The notes under the pieces are model-generated. The model did no database searches and was not told where the DNA came from. It worked only from the letters and a program-made list of their open reading frames with translations. 64,000 nucleotides of DNA from Lithobates sylvaticus (taxonomy: Eukaryota > Chordata > Amphibia > Anura > Ranidae), in the NCBI GenBank assembly GCA_028564925.1, contig CM053033.1, positions 85,838,468 through 85,902,467 on the forward strand, in the 5' to 3' direction. The position numbers and the translations under genes were made by a program. Numbering within the stretch: the stretch's first letter is position 1; every line of letters starts with the position of its first letter. Of this stretch, positions 11,236 to 23,333 are shown in pieces.

Positions 11236-12023
11236 TTAACCGCTTCCCGACCGCCTCCTGCACATATATACGTTGGCAGAATGGCACGGCTGGGCAAAAC
11301 CAGGTACCTGTACGTGGTTCTTTAAGAGCCCAGCCATGGGTCGCGCGCCGCCGCCAGCGTCCTCGCGACCCGGTCGGGAGCTCCGTGACCGCGGCCGCGG
11401 GACCAGCAGACCCGATCGCTGCTGGTGTCCCGCGATCGGGTCACAGAGCTGAAGAACGGGGAGAGGTCTGTGTAAACAAACCTCTCCCCGTGCTTCCTAC
11501 ACTGCCTGTCACTGATCGGCTGTTCCCTGTCATCGGGAAAGCCGATCAGTGATGTCAGAAGTAAAGTCACGCCCCCTACTGTAAAAAAAAACACACACAC
11601 ATCACACTAACTTCTCCCCTCCCCCTAGTGGTAAACTCCTTCACTGCCAGTGTCATCTACATAGGAATCAGTGCATTTAAATAGCACTGATTTCTGTATA
11701 AATGACAATGGTCCCAAAAATGTCCGATGTGTCAGCCATAATGTCGCAGTCACAATAAAAGTTTTTTTTATATATATTTTTGGGATATTTATTATAGCAA
11801 AAAGTGTCGCTCTATTTTTGTTTATAGCGCAAAAAATAAAAACCGCAGGGGCGATCAAATACCACCAAAACAAAGCTCTATTTGTGGGAAAAAAAGAACG
11901 CCAATTTTGTTTGAGAGCCACATCGCACGACCGCGCAATTGTCAGTTAAAGCGACGCAGTGCCGAATCGCAAAAAGGGGCCTGGTCCTTTGGCTGCAAAT
12001 TGGTCCGGGGCTGAAGTGGTTAA
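11236..12023 (-). mobile_element. TTAA-flanked element family 1, copy c
   Basis: TTAA on both sides, ends CCGCTTCCCGACCG and GGGGCTGAAGTGG. It is the reverse orientation of the 29971 copy: the TACGT-rich end is on the left and the CAGCCCCGG end on the right. Core landmarks AATACCACCAAAACAAAGCT and TATAGCGCAAAAAATAAAAA are present. Confidence 0.8.
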
Positions 12024-13135
12024 CACAGTGTTAGAATATTACAGTTAGCTGCAGATTGAAAGGGCAATTATTTTACAAAGGTTTATTGGCATGCAATCCA
12101 ATATTTCAGGTTAACATTTAGATGGTTATAGTATATGGTAGACATACCAAAGCAAACCCAAAACCTATAACAATGTAAAGGAGACATGAGCAGTAAAATT
12201 GTGCAGAGTTTGAACGCGATGGTCCATCGAACCAGGTAGCTAAATGAAAGTCCAGAAATAGCTTTCCGAGGTGTCATAGGGTGTCTGCAATGTCCTCATA
12301 ACACACCTAACATTTCCTAATGAAATTTTGTGATCAAAAATCTCTTTATTGGGGTGGATGATATATATAAAATTTGAACTAAATAAGACAATATAGAAAG
12401 CATTATATTTTAAGTATAACCATTCCAACCAGGGTAATGCCTGGTGTCCTGATAAACCTGTGGAATGAATGCATAATATGTAGCGACCAAAAGAAAATAA
12501 GCAACATAGAGAGAAAAGGTGGAAAAAGCTGAGCGAGGAAAAGAGTCCATGGGGTGTGCGCCAGGGGAGCTTTACATCGAGAGTAGTGCACTGTCAAACC
12601 GGGAAAGCTGAGAGTATGTAATCCATGGTTGCCAAACTCTGAAAATTTTGTCATGTGTGTCTGAGAGGACAGGCGTTAACTTCTCATCAACCATGACATC
12701 ATTCAGACATTTTTTGACCGCCTCAAAGCTGAGTGCGGGAGTTTTCCATGTCCTCGCAATAGTCAATTTAGTTACAGTAAAGAGACGTTGGGCTTGCTGC
12801 CGTTCTGGGAGTATAAATTCATTGATTGGTTTGCCTAGAAGGGCTTCATAGGGGTCCCTTTTGAGATTAGTATGGAACAGGTTGTGAAGAAGGGTATATA
12901 CCCTGACCCACAGCCTGCACGCATGCAGGCATGACCACCAAATATTTGCCATGGAACCCTCCTGTGAACATCCTCGGGAGCAAAGAGGACAGTAAGTTGG
13001 GATAAAGCGGGCCAATCTAGCTGGCGTATAGTACCACCTATACAATACCTTTTATAGGCATTTTCCAATATGAGCACATTTCTCGAACACTTGGAGAGGG
13101 CTATTGTCATAGTCTGCCAGTCCTTGGGAGTCTAT

Positions 13136-13552
13136 TGCCGTGTACACACGAGCGGTTTTGCCATCGGAATAAACTCAGAAGGTTTCTCTGACGGAATTCT
13201 GGTCAAGCTGTCTTGCATACACACGGTCACACCAAAGTGTGACCGTCAAGAATGCGGTGACGTACAACACGTACGACGGGACTAGAAAATGGAAGTTCAG
13301 TAGCCAATAGCTTCCGTCTCGTACTTGCTTCAGAGCATGCGTCGTTTTTGGTGCGTCGGAACAGCATACAGACGAGCGGTTTATCCAATAGTAATTAGTT
13401 TCATCTGAAAAATATAGAACATGTTCTCTATGTAAGTCAGTCTGAATTTTCGATGGAAAAAGTCCGATGGGGCATACACGCGGTTGGACTATACCATGAA
13501 AAGCTCCTATTAGACTTTTTCTGATGGACATTCCTCTCGTGTGTATGCGACA
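13136..13552. mobile_element. MITE with CGTGTACACACGAG ends inside the old L1
   Basis: Left end TGCCGTGTACACACGAGCGG is mirrored by the right end CTCGTGTGTATGCGACA. The interior has further inverted segments (for example CACGGTCACACC and GTGTGACCGTC). It splits the L1 C-terminal coding region. Confidence 0.65.
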
Positions 13553-14940
13553 TAAGTGTCTCCCAAGTTCTTTTTCCCATTAAAGATGATGGGGCCTTAA
13601 AGGGGATCTTTTTGTGGAAATTATGGCCGAATATAACAAAGATATCAGGCCCGGAGAGTGGTGTTTGGCTTTACATAGGATATCAAAGGGAGTCAGAGTG
13701 TATGGGGTAGGGTGGGATTTAATGAGTTGTTGAAGAAATTGTCTAAGTTGTAAATAGCTATAGTGCTCTCGCACGGGAATATTATGGGATTTTGCGCAAG
13801 GCATCAAATGTCAGAATTTTAGTAGGGGTAAACGGGGAGTGAACATCTGTGAACCCATTTGTGGTCCACCATGAAAATTGGGCGTGGTTTTCACAACCTG
13901 AAGGAATAAATGGGCAATGTGAAAGTCGCAAAAGTGGCAGATGGGGGGGGGGGGGGGAATCAAACCTGTAGAATATTATCTACGTTCCATAATGGTAGAG
14001 AGTGGGCTAAACATGGCCCTATTGTTGACGGGGGATGCACGGAAGGGAGCCAGGGCAAAGAAAAACAGGAATAGGATCGGAATCAACGAGAGCAATTGTG
14101 GCCCACAGCAGGAGCTGATATGCTTCATGGAGATGTGAAAGTGGAACTATATTTGCTGCTATGTAATAAGCCTGCCAGCTACGGACCTTAAGGCCACCAT
14201 TGATTTGTTTGGCATACAAAATCTGCTTGTTGATCCAAGGACGGGTTGGTCCCCAGATAAACTGCAAAAGCTGATTTATGCGTAGAATATGAGAAGGAAC
14301 TGATTGGTAAAGGTCAGAGGTTAGAATTAATAAGATATCTTCAGTGAATAAAGATATTTTTATGGGCTGAGCCCGCAACTTCAATACGTCTTATATTCTG
14401 ATGGTAGCAAACCGCCTCCGCCAATGGCTCCAGAGCCAGAACAAAAAAGTGGACATCCCTGGTGGGTACCCCTCTTAACTTTGAAGAGAGGTGATTAAAA
14501 TCCATAATATTTCATTTTAGCCCGAGGGGAGTCGGATAGGACTGTCATCCATTGCATAAACGAGGCCCCAAATCCATAATGGTGAAGTACTAACATAAGA
14601 TAAGGCCACGACAAAGTGTCAAAGCCTTGTTCACTTCAAGAGACAAAGAGACAAAAGCATAGATTCTAGCGAGCGGTTGTGGGCTATATGTTGTAGATGT
14701 AATATTTGCCTAATAGCGTCCCCTGCCTGTCTCTGTGGTACAAAGCCTACTTGATCCTTCTTAATTAAACGGGGGAGAAAAGAATTTAAGCGGTTAGCCA
14801 GGATTTTGGTCAGGATTTTTATATCTACATTGATTAGGGAGATGGGTCTAAAATTAGCCCAGGAGGAGTGGTCGCGGTCCGGTTTCAGGAGCATCACAAT
14901 ATTAGCGGTTAAAAGGTCGGAAGTAAAGGTCTGGCCATCT

Positions 14941-15419
14941 TTAACCACTTAAGGACCGAGCCTCTTTTTGAGATTTGTTGTTTACAAGTTAAAAACATTT
15001 TTTTTTACCAAAAATGTAATGTAAACATCCCTTGTAATAGAAAAAAAGCATGACAGGACCTCTTAAATATGAGATCTGGGGTCAAAAAGACGTGCAGAAG
15101 TGACGTTTTGACGTCGCTTCCGCCCTGCAATGTTATGGAGACGAGTGGGGGGCCATCTTCCCTTCACTCGTCTCCATACCCAGCAAGGGGCAACATCTGA
15201 GCGCCTCCGCCGCTGCTGACGGCTCCGGTAAGCGGCAGAGAGGGTGGGGCCCTCTCCCGCTGCCGATAAGTGATCTGCCGCAGAAGCCACTCTTATCGGA
15301 AAGCGGACCGCCAGCCGAAGAAGAGGATACCGGGGTTATGGCAGCTAGCTGCCATAACAACGATATTCCTCTTCAACGTTGGGACGTATATCGGCATGCG
15401 GCGGTCCGTAAGTGGTTAA
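14941..15419. mobile_element. TTAA-flanked element, short copy d, inserted in L1 ORF2
   Basis: TTAA at 14941-14944 and 15416-15419. The ends CCACTTAAGGACCG and CGGTCCGTAAGTGG form a clean inverted repeat. The body is shorter (471 bases) and lacks most of the family core, so it may be a related subfamily. The L1 frame on either side (ALYNS then KDGQTF) is continuous if one TTAA copy is ignored, as expected for insertion at a TTAA site. Confidence 0.8.
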
Positions 15420-15981
15420 CAGAGTTGTACAAAGCTGTCAGGTGTGGAGCTACCACGTCGGCCAGCTTTCTGTAATAAAGTGCCGTATAGCCATCCGGCC
15501 CAGGTCGTTTGCCCACTTTTAGGTCTTTAATACCTTGAAGGACTTCCGAAACTTGAATGTCCCGGTCCATAAGGGTCATGTGAGCCTCAGTCAGTACAGG
15601 AAGCGAGAGACGACAGAGAAAACTATCAGTGTATACTATAGTTGGGAGAGGGTTACCCTGGAAGGAAACGTCTTGGAGGTCCCTTGCAGCTTGTAGGAGT
15701 CTCTTCTTGGTACGATAATAATGGAACTTAATTTTTTTTTTGAGTCAAAACTGTTCCTTTATTGAAGCAAAATGTCATACAGGTTACAACATGTGTCCAA
15801 CATGGACAAATTCAAGTACTCATTACAGTCAGTACAATACATCATTAGACAAGAGAAGGGATAACAGCAGTACAGCAGTATCTGGGTTATACGTTAATAT
15901 CATGGGCTGGCATCCAATGAAACTCCACTCCTTCTCCCCGCTCCCCCTTCACCCACCACAAGCATCCCCCGGTCACCCCCC

Positions 15982-18900
15982 TCAGCCTGTCCAGGGCTTC
16001 CATACCCTGTCAAATTTTTGGGGACAGTTCCTGTTCATGTATGTCAATTTGTATAATGGAAGTACAGCGTTGATGGACTTTTCCCAGGAACTGATTGTGG
16101 GGGGTAAAGGGGCATTCCAATGCAGCACAACCTCCCTCTTAGCATAGAAGAAGAGGTAGGTCAGTAGCAATTTCGTGTATTTAGGCCTTTGGTCATCGTC
16201 TTGGATGCCCAGCAGTACCAGCTCGGGGGACAACGGGAGACTTAATTGGAGACGGCCGTTAACAGATTCCACCACCTCCTTCCAATAGGCAACTATTCTA
16301 GGGCAGCTCCAGAACATGTGAAGGTACGTTCCTACATTGCTCAAGCAGCGAGGGCAGTCACGCGACCGTCGGGGATAGACCCTGTGAAGTCTCTGGGGGG
16401 TGTAGTACACCCTATGCAAAAATTTAACCTGGATCAGGCGCTCTCTGGAGGATATTAATAAGGCGGCACTGTCAGACAGACAGTCATTCCAATCTTCCAG
16501 GTCCAGGCCTGGAATATCTTCCTTCCATTGGTCATATAACCTATCCACTTTGGTTGAGTCCGTCTTCAGGAGGTTCATATACAGGGCCGAGAGGGGTTTT
16601 TTAAGTTCATCCTGAGAGAGCATTTTCTCAGTGGGGTCCATCTCCAGTCTAATGGATTCGGGGAATTGGGCTCTAGTGGCATGACGCAGTTGGATGTACC
16701 GAAAGTACATCCACCCTGGCAATTGATGTTCAACCTGGAGGATCGGGAATGGTACCAGTCCTCCAGACACCATAATATCACTGAGGGTCTTTACCCCAAA
16801 TCTAGCCCATATCACCGGGTCCGGCACTGTTCTGATGTGGGGGAGATTGGGGTTACCCCACAAGGGACAACGGGGAGACCAGCACTGTGGGCCCTGGAAT
16901 CCCCTCCTAGAAGCGGTCCAGACCTTAAGGGTAGTTTGAGTGGGTAGCGGGAGGTCCGCATAGGCCCTACATCCCTTATACACTAAGTTGCCCAGCTCCT
17001 GTAATGATCCTACAATAGCAGCCTCTAGGCACACGGCTGCATTTCCCCGGGAAAGGACATACCACCACCTGACCGTGACCAGAACCGCTGCCCAAAAATA
17101 CGTCCTATAGTCTGGCATTGCCAGGCCCCCACATTGAGTTGGGAGAGTCAAGGTAGATCTCGCCAGCCTCGGAGCAGCTCCCCCCCAGATGAAGGAACCC
17201 ACACATTTGTCAACTTCCGCAAAAAAGGATTTGGGTATCCAGGTGGGGCTATTCCGGAACACATATAGGAATTTGGGAAGAAATATCATTTTCAGCAAAT
17301 TTATGCGGCCCATAAGATTGAGGGGCAAAGAGGCCCATGTGGTACACTTAGTCCGCAATTGGGTCATAACTGGGCGAAGATTAAGTTCCTGAAAGCCTGC
17401 CAACTCTCTCCTGACCTGGATGCCCAAATACCTGAATTGGTCTACCCATACGAGGGGGATGTGCGTGGCCACTTCCCGGGCCCGCGGGTCCAGAGGGAAA
17501 ATATTGGATTTGGTCCAATTGATACGCACCCCTGAGAACTTCCCAAAGGTGTTGAATATGTCTAGGGCTGCTGTCAATGAGTCCCCCGGGTCCTGCAGGT
17601 AAAGTAGCGCGTCGTCCGCATATAGCGATAATTTTTCAACCAGGGAACCCACCTTCAGGCCCACCACCCTCTCTGAGTGCCTAATCAGGGTGGCCAGGGG
17701 TTCAAGCGCAAGGGCAAACAGGGCCGGGGACAGCGGGCACCCCTGACGCGTGCCCCTCTGTAATGGGAATGAGGCAGAGATCCTGTCATTCGTACGAATG
17801 CGGGCTCTGGGCGTCTGGTAAAGCAAGCGAAGCCACCTGAGAAACCCGGGCCCGAATCCAAACCGACCCAGAGTCTCCCACAGGAAGAGGAGGCGGAGGT
17901 TGATGTCAGTACCCTTCCCAGGCATAAACCCAGTCTGATCCGGAGGACCATGGTCAACCTGTTGGCTAGGATCTTTGCCAAAATCTTGGCGTCCACATTT
18001 AGGAGGGAAATCGGTCGGTAGGAGGCGCAGTCCTCCGGATCCTTACCAGGCTTGGGTATCAAAACCACCACCGCCTCAGACATTGACTCGGGGAGGGCCC
18101 CCATCTGGAAGAATTGGGCGAATAGAGACACGAGCCGAGGTGCCAGCAGCTCTAAGTGTTGCGAGTAAAACTCCCTAGGCAGGCCATCCGCCCCGGGAGT
18201 TTTCCCAGCCTGGAGCTGGGATATCGCTGCCTGAACCTCCTCCAAGGTGATGTCTGCATCCAGGGCCTCACAGGCCTGATCACTAAGTGTCGGGAGAGGG
18301 ATCTCAGCTAGGTACTCAGTTAGTTCTTGGGGTGAGTACTCCACCCTGGTAGAGTATAGTTGCTTATAATACTGGGCGAACCTGCGGTTGATGTCCTGCG
18401 GGGCCCTCAGTAGTGTCCCATCTGAGTCCTTGACTCCGGCAATATAGGTGACAGCGAACTGTCCCTTCGCAAGCCAGGCTAACAGGCGGCCGCTCTTATT
18501 GCCGTACTCAAAGACTCTGTGTGCCGTACCCAGGAGAGACTTGTGCATACCATCAATCCTGCAAAGGGAGAGTTGATGTAATGCAAACTGCCATTCCCCG
18601 TACGCCTCCCGAGCCGGGTTGGCAACATATGCCTCCTTCTTCCTCTCAGCCCTCTCCTCTAATTCCTCCAAAGAGCGCCTAGCCTTCCTACGGGCCATCG
18701 CTATCCGGGCAATGTATTCCCCCCTGGTCCAGGCCTTAAATGCGTCCCAAGCAACCAAAGGATCGGTGCCCTCAGCATTTTCTAGCCAGTAGTGACATAC
18801 CCCCTCCTGCACCGACTCCTGAACATCCTCGTCCTCTATCCAATACCTGGACAGCCTCCACAACCTCTCCCCAGGTGTCCCAAATGAGATTTTCAGTAGC

Positions 18901-19646
18901 AGCGGAGTATGGTCAGATATGCCCCGGGGTAAAATGCTGCTGTCAACAGTCTTGGGAAGCAGAGAGCGGGAAACAAACATCAAATCTATGCGAGATAGAG
19001 TTTTAAATGTAGTGGAGTGACAGGTGAATTGTTTAGTTAGAGGGTTGGAGTTACGCCAAACGTCTGTGAGATCAAAGTCATTGGCCCAGTCGATCAGTCC
19101 CGGGACCCACCTGGAGATGGAGTGCAGCCTGTCCAAGCTTGAGGTTGGGGTCAGATTAAAATCCCCGGTTACCAAGACATCATCAACCCCATACTCCACC
19201 ATCATCTGCATGATCTTATACAGTAGGGCGACGTCAGCAGGTGGAGGTAGGTATAGGCCTACCAGTACACAAGGATTATTCGCAATCATTGCATGGATAA
19301 TAACATACCTGCCCCCAGGATCAATTTTAACCCCTATGAGCTGAAAAGGCAGTTGCTTATGTATTAAGATGCTGACCCCCCTGGAGTAAGTGGAGTATGA
19401 AGCATGGTAGTAGTTACCTACCCACGCCCTTTTTAGGCCCAAAATACGTGAACCAACCAGGTGCGTCTCCTGAAAGACACAGATGTGTGGTGAGTATTTT
19501 TTAAGGAAATTAAAAACCAGAGACCTTTTGTGCGCAGAATTGAGACCCCTCACATTCCAGGAAATTACCGAGACCTGAGCCATGGGATTATGTGAATAAG
19601 AATTGATGACAGGACATAGACCAGGGTCGGGGCCTCTCCACTCCAC
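15982..19646 (-). pseudogene. L1 ORF2 (endonuclease-reverse transcriptase), broken
   Basis: Two long frames. The first (17950-19646, likely start at the internal ATG 19581-19583, MAQVSVISWNVRGLNS) holds the APE-type endonuclease: SWNVRGLN, FQETHL, VTGDFNLTP and GISDHTPLLL with the catalytic Asn/Glu/Asp/His set. Then comes pre-RT GKTPGADGLPREFY and RT blocks IPKPGKDPEDCASYRPISLL. The second (15982-17925) continues with TGFMPGKGTDINL, GTRQGCPLSPALFA, the catalytic LYADDALLYL and a C-terminal CPRCLSNVGTYLHMFWSC zinc-knuckle-like motif. A small deletion at about 17940 shifts the frame. A second, in-frame gap after NLRLLFL removes RT motif A (the usual F-D-x-x-x-W), so one catalytic aspartate is lost. 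Otherwise about 1,200 residues, near family length. Confidence 0.85.
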
Positions 19647-20568
19647 CAGGGGGCCAGCCGGCCCTCCCTACCACCCCAATCCCAACCCAGTTCATCATTG
19701 AATAAGGTATAGCTTGACACTTGTAATGCATTAACTACCAGAAAGGTATAATCTTGACTCTTTTTCAGAACAGTATAAACCATGACCATCCTAGTGGTCA
19801 AAACTCTTTCGGCAACGGCCGAGACCCCCCCAACCCCCCTCCCCCCACCCCGCATGTCCCACCCAAAGCAAGACAGCATCATACCCTAAAACCTGCCCGT
19901 AGACAACCAACTTCTGGGAGGCGTGTGTAACACCAAGAGCGGCAGTTCGCTGTGCAAGGACCTATCGGCCACTTACTGCAACTAACACCAAATAGTCTTT
20001 CTCACTGTGTGTGCTAGGAGAGCGTCCATAGAGAGAGGTGCCGCTTCTTGCATAAAATAAAATAAAACAGACAAACCGAACTTTGTTGTTCACCTGGGCA
20101 AAGCCAGGGGCGCTTCACTTAGACTTAGCTGGGTGGATAAAAGGAAGAAAAGGCATAACAGGCAGGTAAAAATGCGGGAAAAAGGAAAAAACGTACATGT
20201 CACCAACCGTTACCATACGGTCCGAGGCTGTCAATCAGGGGAAGAACTGCTTGTTCTCCGTGGTCTGCTGCGTGGAGGGGGGGGGGGGCACACCGGACAA
20301 GGGGAACAGAAAAACAAAAGGTGCGCCAAAACATGAAAGGACTCAGCCTGGCTGGAAGAGGGGTAGAGATGTTGCGTCCAGCCATCTTGAGCTCGCCGGC
20401 CTCTCACCTCCAGCCAGCAGTGTCTTCCTGTCCATGTGGGATCAGCCGACCCCACTCCGAACATGGTAGGGTGTAATAGTTGTGCAAACAGAAATTGTAC
20501 AGCAGCAAACAATCCCGATGGCATGGGCCTCGTAGGGTTTCTGTTTCTCAGGAGGAACTATTGTTGCT

Positions 20569-21489
20569 TCATCCCAGGGGCGGGATGGTCTCCAGCCACC
20601 TTGCAGCCTCTCTAGGGGACGTAAAGAATCTTGTAGTTTCCCCATCAATGACCCGAAGTTTGTCGGGGATGAGCACGCTGTATTTTATGCCCTTAGCTCT
20701 GAGGCCTGCCTTCACCGCATCAAACGAGCGACGGAGCTTTTGTGTTTCAATGGAGAAGTCAGGGAACAGCATCAGGCGGTTGTTCTGAAATTTCAGCTCC
20801 CCCGCCGCTCTAGCGGCCCTGAGCAGCTCGTCCCGGTCCCTAAAGTTCAGGAACCGCATGATGAAAGTGCGGGGAGGAGAGCCTTGCGGACCGGGCTGTG
20901 GGGGAAGCCTGTGAGCCCTCTCCACTGCAAAGTAGGGGGACAGATGGGCAGCTGGTAGCAGGTTCCTAAGCATCTCCTCCGCAAACACCGTGGGATTCTT
21001 ACCCTCCGCTCCCTCTGCTAGTCCCACGATCCTAATATTGTTCCTTCGGCATCTGTTTTCGGAATCCTCGGCCCTATGCTCCAGGATCTTCACTCTAGAT
21101 TGCAGGGAGCAAATGGCGCCTGTATTCTCATTCACAGCGTCTTCCACCAGACCCACACGGTGCTCTGCCTCAGTCATCCGGGAGCGGACTTTGTCCAGGT
21201 CCTGCCTGAGGAGGCCTACATCCATCTGGACCTCCTCTATCTTGCTGGTCAGGGCTGTCTGGCATGTTGCGATCGCCGACTGACATGTTGCTATCGCTGC
21301 CATGACCTCCGGAATACCTGGGGCAGAGGGAGCCGGTCCCCCTTGTGCTTCAGTTTGCGACGCCATGTCAGCACGCGGCGTCTGCTGCTTACTAGGCCTC
21401 AGCGGCGGGGGACTGACCTCCTGCGGGATATCAGATGGAAATTTTAACTTCTTCCCCCCTTTGCCTCGTCCGGGCAGTCTGGAAGGCAT
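20569..21489 (-). CDS. L1 ORF1 protein (306 aa)
   Basis: Nucleic-acid-binding chaperone of the LINE ribonucleoprotein. Order of parts seen: a basic/proline-rich N-terminus (residues 1-60), a coiled-coil-like region (about 75-140, with heptads around IEEVQMDVGLLRQDLDKVRS), then the RRM-like block starting at about 145 (RRNNIRIVGLAEGAEG), VERAHRLPP and the C-terminal domain with RTFIMRFLNFRDRDELLRAA and IKYSVLIPDKLRV. This order is standard for L1 ORF1p (Transposase_22 type). The ATG at 21487-21489 opens the frame about 120 bases inside the element 5' end, consistent with a short 5' UTR. The frame is uninterrupted and of ordinary family length. As a cellular gene it has no role; it is the product of the transposon. 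Confidence 0.88.
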   Translation of the reverse strand: MPSRLPGRGKGGKKLKFPSDIPQEVSPPPLRPSKQQTPRADMASQTEAQGGPAPSAPGIPEVMAAIATCQSAIATCQTALTSKIEEVQMDVGLLRQDLDKVRSRMTEAEHRVGLVEDAVNENTGAICSLQSRVKILEHRAEDSENRCRRNNIRIVGLAEGAEGKNPTVFAEEMLRNLLPAAHLSPYFAVERAHRLPPQPGPQGSPPRTFIMRFLNFRDRDELLRAARAAGELKFQNNRLMLFPDFSIETQKLRRSFDAVKAGLRAKGIKYSVLIPDKLRVIDGETTRFFTSPREAARWLETIPPLG

Positions 21490-21585
21490 TCACTGCCAGT
21501 AGGGATGGTCAGCAACACGGCCTGTCTGTTTTTTATGGGTGATCGGATCATTGGAGCGGCAGAGCTCTGTAAAACACGTCTGTTC

Positions 21586-21611
21586 ACTCCGCCATCTTGG
21601 ACACGCCCCCC
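21586..21611 (-). promoter_or_regulatory. YY1-like box at the L1 5' end
   Basis: On the - strand the element begins GGGGGGCGTGTCCAAGATGG then CGG. CAAGATGGCGG matches the YY1 consensus that positions initiation at the start of mammalian L1 (established there). A function in this frog element is inference. Confidence 0.5.
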
Positions 21612-21829
21612 AATAATGGAACTTAATAATGACATCTCTGGGGGGGCCCTCAGTTGGTTTAGGGGCCATGGACCTGTGTATGCGGTTGAATTCCAGATGA
21701 TCGGTGGGGATTTCAGGTGCCAATTCCTGAAAAAAGGCAGTAGCAGTCCCTTGCAAATCAGGGAGCCTGCGGATGCGGAGGTTCTCTCTGCGGGCCCCCA
21801 CATCTCCACCCCCCCCCTCCACTGGTGAT

Positions 21830-22570
21830 TGGTGATTATTGGCAGTAAAAGTTACCTTACATTTTTGAACCTTCTACTATTTCATTTTAATTTATTATAT
21901 CATGATGAATGCAGCTGTATAGAGCTGGGGCCTGTGGCAGGAAGATCTTGCTACCTGAATTCCTGAAAGTTAAAACAAAAGAACGATTAAATCCATGGCA
22001 TCATAGTGCTCCCAGTGGATGTTTCCTGTACTATTCCATGTCAACTACTGTTGTGGTTTAGCTCCACTTGAAAAGTTAAAATCCCATGAAACAGAAAAAT
22101 CTCACAAAGCATTTACACTTTTCTTTTTTCTTTTAGCTTGTGTTTTAAATCGCAAAAATATTTTTACTGCAGCCCCTTGGGGGTTGTCTGTTTCAATGCT
22201 TAGTTGAAATTGAGTCTTCCACACTCCATTAAAAAGAAAACCTATTGAGTTGAGTGGCTTATTTTTATAACAGGGTGGATTGGGGGGTAGTAACTTGAAA
22301 AGCCGCACTGTGAATTCATAATGCTTCTTCTGGCAATAAGCCGTAATAAAGGACCAGGATAATTTACTTTCCTAATAGTTCATTCTGTGTTTGCTAAAGC
22401 CTTGCTAGGGGACATACGAGATGTTTACAGATCCTTCAACCCCTAAAGCAACCCCTAAAGCAGAAAAATATCAAATTAAAACATGAACATTTTTTGAGTT
22501 ATAGTTGAATACCACAAAGGCCAGCAATGCTCAATATCCTAGAAGCATCACTAACACATGATGCAAGACT
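21830..22570. other. Intronic DNA, nothing recognised
   Basis: AT-rich sequence without an exon or identifiable repeat. Confidence 0.4.
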
Positions 22571-22738
22571 GAGGGCCCATTTAGATTTTTTGCAGTGCAT
22601 TAATCCACATTAACGTGTTGCATTAAGGCAGGCCAATTGCAAACACTTAAAAACATCAGTGTGTTGGGGGTGCCATTCAAAATTAAGGGCACCTTAATGC
22701 AGCAACACATGTAGTGCAAAGTTGTAAATGAGCCCTAA
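22571..22738. mobile_element. Short MITE-like unit
   Basis: GAGGGCCCATTTAGA at the left and AAATGAGCCCTAAT at the right are imperfect inverted ends around about 140 bases with CATTAA/TTAATG repeats. Weakly supported. Confidence 0.4.
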
Positions 22739-23333
22739 TGGGTTCTTAGAGCGGAAACCTAACTTACTAAAAAAAAAAAAAAAAAAACTTGCAGGTAGTA
22801 AAGCCTTCCTACCTGCCTGCTTACAAACTGTAGAATGCAATGTGAGCTGTGCATGCGTATACTATCTCTGCATGCCTTGGTGCCAGGTTAAATTGACTCC
22901 TGTGCCCATGTGGGAGTTACTTCATCCCAGTCTGGCCAATCAAGATGGCTGAAGATGCCAAATCTGAAAAGACCAGTAAGGAAATTTTCAGATATTGCAT
23001 AGATGGAGGGAAGGTCTTTTCTACCTTAGCTTTATTAAAGCCTTTCTTTTTGTTTTTAATAGAATTTGGAAGGGTTTAGCCCCCCCCCCCCCCCTCTTAT
23101 TTTGAATGCTTTTTGTGTTCACCCTGTGGAGATTTACCCCTTTTGTATGCCCTGGTAACCTGGTAATACAGAAAGTGGTGAGAAATCCACACTTTTTCTA
23201 TAGAAGTTTCACTTTCGATAGATTTTTATTGAAAAAATATAGCATAAAATGGCTTTTTGTAATCCCCAAGATGTTAGACAGCTGGAACATAGCTACAGAA
23301 AGTGTAAAAACATTCAACAGTATAAATAACATA
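22739..23333. other. Intronic DNA, nothing recognised
   Basis: Contains an A-run at 22770-22787 and a C-run at 23081-23094; nothing coding is seen. Confidence 0.4.

Larger units (their letters stand above)
15731..21611 (-). mobile_element. Younger near-full-length Tx1-type L1 with 14-bp duplication
   Basis: AATAATGGAACTTA occurs at 15717-15730 and, identical, at 21612-21625. Between them is a 5.9-kb - strand LINE with the poly(A) tail on the left as a T-run at 15731-15741 and a 5' end GGGGGGCGTGTCCAAGATGG on the right. It carries an intact ORF1 and a damaged ORF2. The spacer of about 930 bases between the two ORFs is long. The perfect duplication and long open frames mark it as the youngest LINE in the window, but the ORF2 deletions mean it cannot move itself. 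Confidence 0.9.
12062..21829 (-). mobile_element. Old Tx1-type L1 LINE, interrupted three times
   Basis: Pieces at 12062-13135, 13553-14940, 15420-15730 and 21612-21829 read colinearly on the - strand. They encode ORF1 (HLEFNRIHRSMAPKPTEGPP at about 21.67 kb), pre-RT (GKRPGPDGYTALYY), RT start (FRPISLINVDIKILTKILAN) and the C-terminal region with CPLCSRGCS. The coding parts carry stops and frameshifts. The interruptions are a MITE (13136-13552), a TTAA element (14941-15419) and a younger L1 (15731-21611). ORF1 passes directly into the pre-RT region near 15.6 kb, so the endonuclease domain is missing. Confidence 0.8.
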
